Shown: positions 7,197-13,507 of the stretch, piece by piece
Numbering within the stretch: the stretch's first letter is position 1
How the letters are laid out: each line of letters begins with the position of its first letter
From: an uncultured Porphyromonadaceae bacterium
Lineage (GTDB): Bacteria; Bacteroidota; Bacteroidia; Bacteroidales; Muribaculaceae
DNA length: 21,910 nucleotides
Reading direction: 5' to 3'
Assembly: GCA_905193485.1 (NCBI GenBank)
Contig: CAJJOX010000011.1
Span: 1-21,910 of the forward strand
Program-made: the position numbers and the translations under genes
Notes under the pieces: model-generated
What the model saw: the letters and a program-made list of their open reading frames with translations, nothing else
What the model was told of the DNA's origin: nothing
Databases searched by the model: none

Positions 7197-8005
7197 TGCA
7201 CTTTCTGTCGGCTGAAACGATGAGCGACTCCGAAATATCCGTTCCGACAACACAGCGTTATTTCATGCAGTTGTCTTATTGCGGTGCGCCATATCACGGA
7301 TGGCAGATCCAGCCAGGCTGCGTGACTGTACAATCGGTGATTGAGGATGCATTGTCAAAAATTTTCCGTCATCCCACCCAGATCGTCGGAGCGGGGCGTA
7401 CGGACGCCGGTGTCAATGCCCGGCTGATGATTGCACATTTCGATGCTCCGGCGCCTTTGGCTGATGAAAGAAAATTCGTGCGTGCGCTTAACTCAATAGT
7501 TGGGCGTAACATAGCCATTCAACGAGTGTGTCGCGTTCATTCCGATGCCCACGCGCGTTTCGATGCCACATCGCGTACATATCATTATTATGTCTCGACC
7601 CGTAAAACTCCGTTTTTCCATCAGTTGTGCTGGCAAGCGCCTGCTACAATCGACTTCGGGGCAATGAACCGCGCTGCTGAAGAGTTGTTGGCTGTTGATG
7701 ATTTCACTTCATTCGCCAAATTACACACTGATAACAAAACCAATATTTGTCACGTTTCGGAGGCTCAATGGCATCAAATGCCGTCAGTCGATGGCGGATA
7801 TGTTTTTGTTATTACCGCCGATCGCTTTCTTCGCAACATGGTGCGTGCCGTTGTCGGTACCCTTGTCGATGTCGGTCGCGGAAAGTTGACAATAGATGAT
7901 TTCCGCCGGATCATTGCCGACCGCAACCGTTGTTCGGCCGGAACTTCAATGCCCGGTCATGCGTTGTTCCTTTGGGATATAACATATCCATATATCACGT
8001 TCTGA
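7196..8005 (+). CDS. truA: tRNA pseudouridine(38-40) synthase TruA
   Basis: This 269-residue protein isomerises uridines 38-40 in the anticodon arm of many tRNAs. The N-terminal region contains SYCGAPYHGWQ (27-37) and the catalytic loop GAGRTDAGVNA, with nucleophile Asp70. Further family motifs follow: ARFDATSRTYHYYV, the DDFTSFAK segment, and FLRNMVRAVVGTLVDVGRG near the C-terminus. The ATG at 7196 overlaps the speA stop (TGATG). An alternative in-frame ATG at 7220 (MSDSEIS) would also keep the whole domain and cannot be excluded. It is the middle gene of the speA-truA-helicase operon; the helicase starts 16 bp downstream. Polyamine synthesis and tRNA modification are not an obligate functional pair. 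Confidence 0.95.
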   Translation: MHFLSAETMSDSEISVPTTQRYFMQLSYCGAPYHGWQIQPGCVTVQSVIEDALSKIFRHPTQIVGAGRTDAGVNARLMIAHFDAPAPLADERKFVRALNSIVGRNIAIQRVCRVHSDAHARFDATSRTYHYYVSTRKTPFFHQLCWQAPATIDFGAMNRAAEELLAVDDFTSFAKLHTDNKTNICHVSEAQWHQMPSVDGGYVFVITADRFLRNMVRAVVGTLVDVGRGKLTIDDFRRIIADRNRCSAGTSMPGHALFLWDITYPYITF

Positions 8006-8021
8006 CACAAATAATCTGCAA

Positions 8022-9338
8022 ATGACTACTGATAAAATCATTTCGGCCATATCACGGCGCCTCGGAATTGAAAGCCTCAACGAAATGCAGCGGCAAATGC
8101 TCGAAACCGAACAACGGGCAATTACGCTCATCGCGCCGACAGGATCCGGTAAAACTCTTGCTTTCTCTTGCCGCATGCTCCGTGCCCTCGACAATCCGCG
8201 TGAAGAGATACAGGTTGCAGTCATTGCGCCTTCGCGCGAATTGGTCATACAGATTTCTTCCGTGTTGCGGCCGATAGCCGAAGGATATAAGACAGTGGCA
8301 CTTTATGGCGGCCACTCCGTAGCGGATGAATGCAGATCGCTCTCTCCCGTTCCGGATATTGTCATTGCTACCCCCGGACGTCTGCTTGACCATATCCGTC
8401 GTGGAAATGTCAATGTCGGATCGGTGAGCACTCTTGTGCTTGACGAATATGACAAAGCGCTTCAGCTCGGTTTTGAAGCGGAGATGAAACGCATCGTATC
8501 GCGTATCGGAAAATTGAAAAACCTGATATTGACATCGGCTACCGAAATGACGACGGTGCCTGATTATCTTCCTTTAGGGAACGCTCTTCATATTGACTTT
8601 TCCCGGCATTCCGCTCCCAATGACAGACTGCAGACAGTTGAAGTAGTGAGCTTTTCACGTGATAAGCTTGACACTTTGGTCGCGTTGCTTGGTTCGTTCG
8701 AATCGCCCCATCGCTCGATCGTTTTTGTCAACCATCGTGAAAGCGCCGAACGTGTCTACGCTCGTTTGCGATCCGACAATATCCCTGCCATTCTTTATCA
8801 TGGAGCTCTTGACCAGCGTCAGCGTGAAATGGCCGTTGATCTATTTGCCAATGGTACGGCTTTGGTGCTTGTGGCCACCGATCTCGCCGCTCGCGGACTT
8901 GATATCGAAGGCGTTGAAAACGTGGTGCATTATCATCTTCCGGTCAATGAGCAGGCGTGGGTTCACCGCAACGGACGCACTGCGCGTCAGAACGCCTCCG
9001 GAACGGCTTGGGTGATTGTTTCCGAAGCCGACAACCGTCCCGATTTTATCACGACCGACCGCAGTTATCAGCCTGTGCCGGGCGTTCATGTTGTCGATAC
9101 GCCGGTTTCAACGCTTTACATCAGCGCCGGGAAAAAGGAAAAAATATCACGTGGCGACGTAGCCGGATTCGTTTCAGCTTCCGGAGTTACAGCTCCGGAT
9201 GAAATCGGAAGGATCATCGTTCATGATCATCATGCTTTGGTGGCGGTTCCTGCCTCCAAGGCCTCGGCCACAGCCACTGCTCTGTCGCAGATCAAACTTA
9301 AAGGAAAGAAGCAACGCGTGAGTGTGGTGAAATTCTGA
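8022..9338 (+). CDS. DEAD-box RNA helicase with DbpA-type RNA-binding C-terminus
   Basis: This 438-residue SF2 helicase has the motifs in order. The Q-motif region LNEMQRQM is near 19-26, motif I APTGSGKT 38-45, Ia APSREL 69-74, Ib TPGR 117-120, II DEYD 141-144, III SAT 172-174, V ATDLAARGLD 285-294 and VI HRNGRTAR 315-322. The C-terminus from about 365 (LYISAGKKEKISRGDVAGF) to 436 follows the DbpA RNA-binding domain pattern, which in DbpA/YxiN proteins binds 23S rRNA hairpin 92 during 50S assembly. A role in ribosome maturation is therefore likely, but the exact target is inferred. Motif II reads DEYD rather than DEAD. It lies 16 bp after truA in the same operon, so two of the three genes act on RNA. 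Confidence 0.92.
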   Translation: MTTDKIISAISRRLGIESLNEMQRQMLETEQRAITLIAPTGSGKTLAFSCRMLRALDNPREEIQVAVIAPSRELVIQISSVLRPIAEGYKTVALYGGHSVADECRSLSPVPDIVIATPGRLLDHIRRGNVNVGSVSTLVLDEYDKALQLGFEAEMKRIVSRIGKLKNLILTSATEMTTVPDYLPLGNALHIDFSRHSAPNDRLQTVEVVSFSRDKLDTLVALLGSFESPHRSIVFVNHRESAERVYARLRSDNIPAILYHGALDQRQREMAVDLFANGTALVLVATDLAARGLDIEGVENVVHYHLPVNEQAWVHRNGRTARQNASGTAWVIVSEADNRPDFITTDRSYQPVPGVHVVDTPVSTLYISAGKKEKISRGDVAGFVSASGVTAPDEIGRIIVHDHHALVAVPASKASATATALSQIKLKGKKQRVSVVKF

Positions 9339-9396
9339 GAGAATGGCCGGCTGATATGCCATTTCAGCACAAGTTGGTTAATAATGTGCAAAACGT

Positions 9397-9426
9397 TTTG
9401 TTTTGCCAAAAAAATAATTATGTTTG
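9397..9426 (+). promoter_or_regulatory. Promoter of the 2-oxoacid:ferredoxin oxidoreductase operon
   Basis: TTTG at 9397-9400, an 18-bp spacer and TATGTTTG at 9419-9426 match the -33/-7 consensus. A start near 9433 gives a leader of about 57 nt. The leader opens with a small hairpin (TATCCC 9438-9443, GGGATA 9449-9454). Confidence 0.7.
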
Positions 9427-9489
9427 CATCGTGATATTATCCCTTTGAGGGATACCGAAACATTACAAAAATAAACCAAACTTCATAAT

Positions 9490-9720
9490 ATGGCAAAAAT
9501 TATAGGAGCTGTTGACATCAATGAAGAGCGCTGCAAGGGTTGCAACCTTTGTGTTGTGGCTTGTCCGACTGATGTGCTCGGTCTGCAGCCTAAGGAAGTC
9601 AACGATCGTGGCTATCACTTCGCTTACGCTGTCGATCCCGATAAATGCATCGGATGTGCATCGTGCGCTCTCGTATGCCCCGACGGATGTATAGAAGTGT
9701 ATCGCGTCGTTGAAAAATAA
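9490..9720 (+). CDS. 2-oxoacid:ferredoxin oxidoreductase delta subunit (KorD/VorD type, 2[4Fe-4S])
   Basis: This 76-residue protein carries two 4Fe-4S binding motifs: C-K-G-C-N-L-C-V-V-A-C-P (15-26) and C-I-G-C-A-S-C-A-L-V-C-P (53-64). In ferredoxin-dependent 2-oxoacid oxidoreductases this subunit passes electrons from the thiamine-diphosphate site to external ferredoxin. Its position as first gene, immediately before the alpha subunit, identifies it as the delta subunit rather than a free ferredoxin. It follows the operon promoter at 9397-9426. The stop TAA is followed 30 bp later by the alpha ATG. Confidence 0.9.
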   Translation: MAKIIGAVDINEERCKGCNLCVVACPTDVLGLQPKEVNDRGYHFAYAVDPDKCIGCASCALVCPDGCIEVYRVVEK

Positions 9721-9750
9721 TTGTCGAACCTAATTCACTCACAATTGAAT

Positions 9751-10839
9751 ATGAAAGAAGATGTGAAACTGATGAAGGGTAATGAGGCTATAGCACATGC
9801 CGCCATCCGTTATGGCGTTGACGGCTATTTCGGCTATCCCATCACCCCTCAGAGCGAGGTGCTTGAAACTCTGGAAACGCTTATGCCATGGGAAACCACA
9901 GGCATGGTAGTCCTACAGGCTGAAAGTGAGGTCGCCTCGATTAATATGGTCTACGGAGGCGCTTCGACCGGTAAAGCAGTCATGACCTCGTCATCAAGCC
10001 CGGGCATCAGCCTTATGCAGGAAGGCCTTTCTTATATCGCTGCCGGCGAATTGCCGGCATTGGTCGTAAATGTGATGCGCGGAGGTCCGGGACTTGGTAC
10101 AATACAGCCCTCGCAGAGCGATTATTTCCAGGCTACAAAAGGCGGTGGACACGGCGACTACCACTATATAGTGCTGGCTCCGTCGACAGTGCAGGAAATG
10201 GCCGATTTTGTCGGGCTCGGATTTGATCTCGCTTTTAAATATCGCACTCCCGCAATGCTTCTGGCTGACGGTATTGTCGGTCAGATGATGGAGAAAGTAG
10301 TGCTTCCGGAACAACGACCTCGCCGTACTCCCGAGCAGATAGCCGAGCAATGCCCATGGGCGGTGACGGGACATCCGCAGGGTCGTAAGCCCAATGTGCT
10401 TACAACCCTCGAGCTCGAAAGCCCCAAAATGGAAGTGAACAACCTACGTTTTCAGGAAACTTATCGCCGCATTGAGGAGAATGAAGTGCGTTATCAGGAA
10501 TATTTCACCGATGACGCCGAAGTGCTTTTCGTGGCGTTCGGATCAATAGCGCGCATATGCCTGAAAGCTATCGAAGATGCCCGTGCTGCCGGCATAAAGG
10601 TCGGACTTGTTCGTCCGATCACACTTTGGCCTTTTCCTACCCGCAAGATCGCCGAAATGAGCCGCAACGTAAAGGGCATGATGGTCGTGGAACTCAATGC
10701 CGGACAGATGATCGAAGATGTGCGTCTGGCTGTGGAAGGCCGCGTACCTGTATATCACTACGGCCGTATGGGCGGTTGCATACCAAATCCGCAGGAGGTG
10801 CTTCAGGCAATGCAGTCGCATTTTCCCGACATGAAATAA
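9751..10839 (+). CDS. vorB: 2-oxoacid:ferredoxin oxidoreductase alpha subunit (VorB/KorA)
   Basis: This is a 362-residue alpha subunit of the pyruvate/2-ketoisovalerate/2-oxoglutarate:ferredoxin oxidoreductase family. It contains the pyrimidine-binding domain with GYFGYPITPQSE (25-36) and LQAESEVASINMVYGGASTGK. A transketolase C-terminal-like domain from about 255 (VLFVAFGSIARICLKAIEDA) follows. The complex oxidatively decarboxylates a 2-oxoacid to its acyl-CoA and reduces ferredoxin; the reaction is reversible in many anaerobes. The reading frame is open from a TTG at 9721 directly after the delta stop, but I chose the ATG at 9751 because family similarity begins there. Sequence alone does not separate a branched-chain from a 2-oxoglutarate enzyme, so the vorB symbol follows common naming for this subunit, not a proven substrate. 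Confidence 0.9.
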   Translation: MKEDVKLMKGNEAIAHAAIRYGVDGYFGYPITPQSEVLETLETLMPWETTGMVVLQAESEVASINMVYGGASTGKAVMTSSSSPGISLMQEGLSYIAAGELPALVVNVMRGGPGLGTIQPSQSDYFQATKGGGHGDYHYIVLAPSTVQEMADFVGLGFDLAFKYRTPAMLLADGIVGQMMEKVVLPEQRPRRTPEQIAEQCPWAVTGHPQGRKPNVLTTLELESPKMEVNNLRFQETYRRIEENEVRYQEYFTDDAEVLFVAFGSIARICLKAIEDARAAGIKVGLVRPITLWPFPTRKIAEMSRNVKGMMVVELNAGQMIEDVRLAVEGRVPVYHYGRMGGCIPNPQEVLQAMQSHFPDMK

Positions 10840-10863
10840 CCAACACTCTCACATGTATTCACG

Positions 10864-11628
10864 ATGAAACCCGAAGATATCAAACGAAGCGAAAACAAGG
10901 TCTATTCCCGGCCTGAGCTTCTCAATGACACCCCGATGCACTATTGTCCGGGATGTTCCCATGGCGTGGTGCACAAGCTTGTGGCCGAAGTGATTAAAGA
11001 AATGGGCGTCGAAAACAATGCCATTGGTGTTGCGCCTGTCGGCTGCGCTGTGTTTGCCTACAATTATATCGATATAGACTGGATAGAAGCGGCTCATGGA
11101 CGCGCTCCCGCGGTGGCTACCGGCGCCAAACGGCTAAATCCCGAATGTCTGGTGTTTACCTATCAAGGCGATGGCGATCTCGCAGCGATCGGTACCGCCG
11201 AAACGATCCATGCCGCAAACCGCGGCGAGAATATCGCCATTATATTCATTAATAACGCCATTTACGGCATGACCGGCGGGCAGATGGCTCCCACCACTCT
11301 CGAGGGACAGAAAACGGCCACCACACCTTATGGACGTCGCGTTGATCTCAATGGTCATCCCCTTAAAATCGGTGATTTGCTGGCTCAGCTTGAGGGCACA
11401 TGCTATGTGACAAGACAAGCTGTGCACACGCCGGCCGCTGTACGCAAGGCCAAAGCCGCAATACGAAAAGCTTTCGAGAATTCACTTGCTGGGCGTGGCA
11501 CTTCCGTTGTGGAAATTGTCAGCACATGCAATAGCGGTTGGAAAATGTCGCCTGAAAAAGCCAATCAGTGGATGGTGGATAATATGTTCCCGTTCTATCC
11601 GCTGGGTGATCTGAAAAATGTTGAATAA
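10864..11628 (+). CDS. 2-oxoacid:ferredoxin oxidoreductase beta subunit, thiamine diphosphate-binding
   Basis: This 254-residue beta subunit (KorB/VorA type) binds thiamine diphosphate and a metal ion. The diagnostic elements are HYCPGCSHG (26-34), the TPP motif GDGD (102-105) followed by NNAIYGMTGGQ (130-140), and PTTLEGQKTATTPYG. The short length without a C-terminal cluster extension is typical of the 2-oxoglutarate and 2-oxoisovalerate enzymes rather than single-chain pyruvate:ferredoxin oxidoreductase. It starts 24 bp after the alpha stop. Together with alpha it forms the catalytic core, with the delta subunit carrying electrons out. Confidence 0.93.
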   Translation: MKPEDIKRSENKVYSRPELLNDTPMHYCPGCSHGVVHKLVAEVIKEMGVENNAIGVAPVGCAVFAYNYIDIDWIEAAHGRAPAVATGAKRLNPECLVFTYQGDGDLAAIGTAETIHAANRGENIAIIFINNAIYGMTGGQMAPTTLEGQKTATTPYGRRVDLNGHPLKIGDLLAQLEGTCYVTRQAVHTPAAVRKAKAAIRKAFENSLAGRGTSVVEIVSTCNSGWKMSPEKANQWMVDNMFPFYPLGDLKNVE

Positions 11629-11642
11629 TTAAGCCGACAACA

Positions 11643-12185
11643 ATGAAACAGGAAATTATTGCAGCCGGATTCGGCGGACAAGGTGTCCTTTCGATGGGCA
11701 AGATACTCGCTTATGCAGGGCTGATAGATGATCTCGAAGTGACTTGGATGCCATCATACGGCCCCGAGCAGCGTGGCGGCACGGCCAATGTTACCGTCGT
11801 ACTCTCTGATTCGCCTATAAGTTCCCCTGTGCTTGACAGCTATGACACAGCGGTCATTCTTAATCAGCAGAGCCTTGATAAGTTTGAATCGAAAGTCAAG
11901 CCCGGAGGCACTCTAATTTATGATCCCTACGGAATCCACCATGCCCCCACACGTACTGATATAAACATTTATCCGGTCAACGCCATGGATGTGGCTCTCG
12001 AACTGAAAAACGCAAAGAGCTATAATATGATCATTTTGGGAGCATTGCTGAAAATTAATCCCATAGTTAGTGTGGATTCAGTGATGACGGGACTGAAAAA
12101 GACTCTTCCGGAACGTCACCACCATTTGCTCCCAGCCAACCGCGAGGCCATCATGCGTGGAATGGATCTTGTCGAGGTGAAGTAA
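11643..12185 (+). CDS. 2-oxoacid:ferredoxin oxidoreductase gamma subunit
   Basis: This 180-residue gamma subunit (KorC type) has the family-typical N-terminus with AAGFGGQGVLSMGKILAYAG (7-26), a glycine-rich segment of the POR-gamma fold. WMPSYGPEQRGGTANVTV follows at about 35-52. In this enzyme class gamma contributes to the CoA-binding part of the complex. It lies 14 bp after the beta stop and is the last gene of the delta-alpha-beta-gamma operon. All four subunits are present and look intact. No convincing terminator was found directly downstream. Confidence 0.92.
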   Translation: MKQEIIAAGFGGQGVLSMGKILAYAGLIDDLEVTWMPSYGPEQRGGTANVTVVLSDSPISSPVLDSYDTAVILNQQSLDKFESKVKPGGTLIYDPYGIHHAPTRTDINIYPVNAMDVALELKNAKSYNMIILGALLKINPIVSVDSVMTGLKKTLPERHHHLLPANREAIMRGMDLVEVK

Positions 12186-12286
12186 TTCTCATTGACAAGC
12201 CTGGAAAACATTGTTTTAAGCATCCACGTGTGTCCGGCTAAATAAAAAATACGCGCCGAAAGTGGTTATTTTCTAAAAAAAACTCT

Positions 12287-12294
12287 TACATTTG
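12287..12294 (+). promoter_or_regulatory. -7 promoter element of the small ferredoxin gene
   Basis: TACATTTG fully matches TAnnTTTG. The expected start near 12301 excludes the in-frame ATG at 12292 as the translation start and supports the ATG at 12346. No clear TTTG is found at -33. Confidence 0.55.
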
Positions 12295-12345
12295 CACAAT
12301 AAATCGTTTTTTATCCGTATAATTTATCCCCAAAAACAAAAAATC

Positions 12346-12513
12346 ATGGCTTACGTAATCACTGACAAATGCGTTGCTTGCGGAACATGTATTTCCGTAT
12401 GCCCCGTTGAAGCTATCTCCGAAGGCGATATCTACCACATTGATCCCGACACATGCATTGAGTGCGGTTCTTGTGCTGAAGTTTGCCCCAGCGAAGCTAT
12501 TATTCCGGGCTAA
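12346..12513 (+). CDS. Small 2[4Fe-4S] ferredoxin
   Basis: This 55-residue protein begins MAYVITDKCVACGTCISVCP and carries a second motif CIECGSCAEVCPSEAI. That is the classical clostridial-type ferredoxin layout, two C-x2-C-x2-C-x3-CP sets and almost nothing else. It is a cytosolic low-potential electron carrier. The frame is open from an ATG at 12292, but that codon overlaps the -7 element, so the ATG at 12346 is preferred and also gives the usual family length. It has its own promoter and strong terminator, so it can be expressed apart from the oxidoreductase upstream. That enzyme is its most obvious electron donor, by inference. Confidence 0.93.
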   Translation: MAYVITDKCVACGTCISVCPVEAISEGDIYHIDPDTCIECGSCAEVCPSEAIIPG

Positions 12514-12529
12514 ATAATGCATATGGCAG

Positions 12530-12565
12530 ATGACGGTTTTGCCGTCATTGCTTTGCATGCAAAGC
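12530..12565. repeat. Two tandem inverted repeats in the ferredoxin 3' region
   Basis: ATGACGG/CCGTCAT (12530-12536 and 12542-12548, loop of 5) is followed directly by the perfect 16-bp palindrome GCTTTGCATGCAAAGC (12550-12565). Both lie between the ferredoxin stop and its terminator. Confidence 0.6.
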
Positions 12566-12590
12566 ACCGTCATTTGATTGAATTTTTTGA

Positions 12591-12631
12591 AACGGTGTGC
12601 GTCGCTTTTCGCGGTCGCACACCGTTTTTTT
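12591..12631 (+). terminator. Rho-independent terminator of the ferredoxin gene
   Basis: The 11-bp stem AACGGTGTGCG (12591-12601) and CGCACACCGTT (12616-12626) is followed by a T run through 12631. This is a strong intrinsic terminator for plus-strand transcription from the ferredoxin promoter. Confidence 0.88.
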
Positions 12632-12667
12632 GATTTCAACAAGTCGACACATAAGCGACAAATCTGA

Positions 12668-12695
12668 TTTGCCATACCCTAAACAGTTTGCCATA
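12668..12695. repeat. Direct repeat TTTGCCATA upstream of the flavin reductase gene
   Basis: TTTGCCATA occurs at 12668-12676 and 12687-12695, 19 bp start to start and 44 bp before the ATG at 12739. The spacing, near two helical turns, would suit a regulator bound on one DNA face. No clear TAnnTTTG element is present; TAGTGTTG at 12696-12703 is one mismatch away. Confidence 0.35.
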
Positions 12696-12738
12696 TAGTG
12701 TTGTTTAATAGTAAAAGTAACGTCATAAAACGATTGAC

Positions 12739-13242
12739 ATGGATATTAATGTATTATATAAGCTCACCTATGGTCTTTATGTCGTAGGCGCGTTTAAGGA
12801 AGGACGTCCGGTGGGATGTGTTATCAACACTTGCTTTCAGGTAACGAGCGAGTGTCCTACCGTGGCGATATCGTTGAACAAAAACAATTACACTCTCGAA
12901 GCGATTCGTGAGAATCGCTTGTTTTCTTTGTCTATAGTTGCAGAAGATACCGATCCGATGATTATTGGTCGGTTTGGTTATGTCTCAAGTCGAGATAATG
13001 ATAAGTACGGGCAATTTGGATATCAGGTGATTGGTTTCACGCCTTGTGTCGATGGTTCATTTGCCGGACGGCTTATTCTTGAGATGCAGCAAATGGTCGA
13101 CTGCGGCACCCACATGCTCATCATAGCACGTCTTATCGACACAGTCGACGGAACCGGTACTCCGATGACCTACGCCTACTATCATGATGTGATTAAAGGC
13201 CGCGCCCCGAAAAATGCGCCGACCTATCGCGGTGATGATTGA
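12739..13242 (+). CDS. Flavin reductase-like FMN-binding protein (flavoredoxin / rubredoxin-linked type)
   Basis: This 167-residue protein belongs to the flavin reductase-like, split-barrel FMN-binding family. Family-typical segments are the start LYKLTYGLYVVGAF, the NTCFQVTSECPTVAISLNKN stretch (30-49), and FSLSIVAEDTDPMIIGRFGY with SRDNDKYG near 80-90. The closest architecture known to me is the N-terminal domain of high-molecular-weight rubredoxins, NAD(P)H:FMN/rubredoxin oxidoreductases of anaerobes. Here the rubredoxin domain is absent, but a separate rubredoxin gene lies 3.3 kb away at 16552. A role in electron transfer to flavin or rubredoxin is likely; the partners are inferred. It is probably transcribed independently, since a strong terminator lies 108 bp upstream. 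Confidence 0.85.
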   Translation: MDINVLYKLTYGLYVVGAFKEGRPVGCVINTCFQVTSECPTVAISLNKNNYTLEAIRENRLFSLSIVAEDTDPMIIGRFGYVSSRDNDKYGQFGYQVIGFTPCVDGSFAGRLILEMQQMVDCGTHMLIIARLIDTVDGTGTPMTYAYYHDVIKGRAPKNAPTYRGDD

Positions 13243-13444
13243 TTCTCTATAGGAATAGACGTCACGATGTCGTGTGAATAAGCCATTGGGAGTCGGGGAG
13301 GTATTTCATCCGTACGATGGCGTGGGTTCATCGCAATGTGAGCTTTGATTTCATTGGTTAATTTTAGCTGATTCAGTTTAGTCTTCTGCGATGTATCCTT
13401 GACGTTTGACGCTCGTGATCCGGATATGGACCGGCAAAGAACAA

Positions 13445-13484
13445 GTTAGGCTGTAACGATTTTTGAAAATCGTTACAGCCTAAC
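13445..13484 (-). terminator. Long perfect inverted repeat at the end of ppdK, probable terminator
   Basis: Arms of 18-19 bp (13445-13463 and 13466-13484, GTTAGGCTGTAACGATTTT and its complement) match perfectly. The repeat lies 23 bp beyond the ppdK stop. Downstream on the minus strand the sequence is TTGTTCTTTG, only a weak U tract. Termination of ppdK is the simplest reading. The rest of 13243-13507 shows no gene. Confidence 0.65.
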
Positions 13485-13507
13485 AGTCGTATTATATCAG
13501 AGAGTAG

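Noticed and set aside
9342..9363. Hairpin AATGGC-N10-GCCATT after the helicase gene as terminator
   Set aside because: The stem is short and no T run follows.
9721..9750. TTG start giving ten extra residues to the alpha subunit
   Set aside because: The extension has no family similarity, and an ATG at 9751 begins the conserved part.
12286..12675. 129-codon minus-strand open frame
   Set aside because: It is antisense to the ferredoxin and runs through its terminator and promoter.
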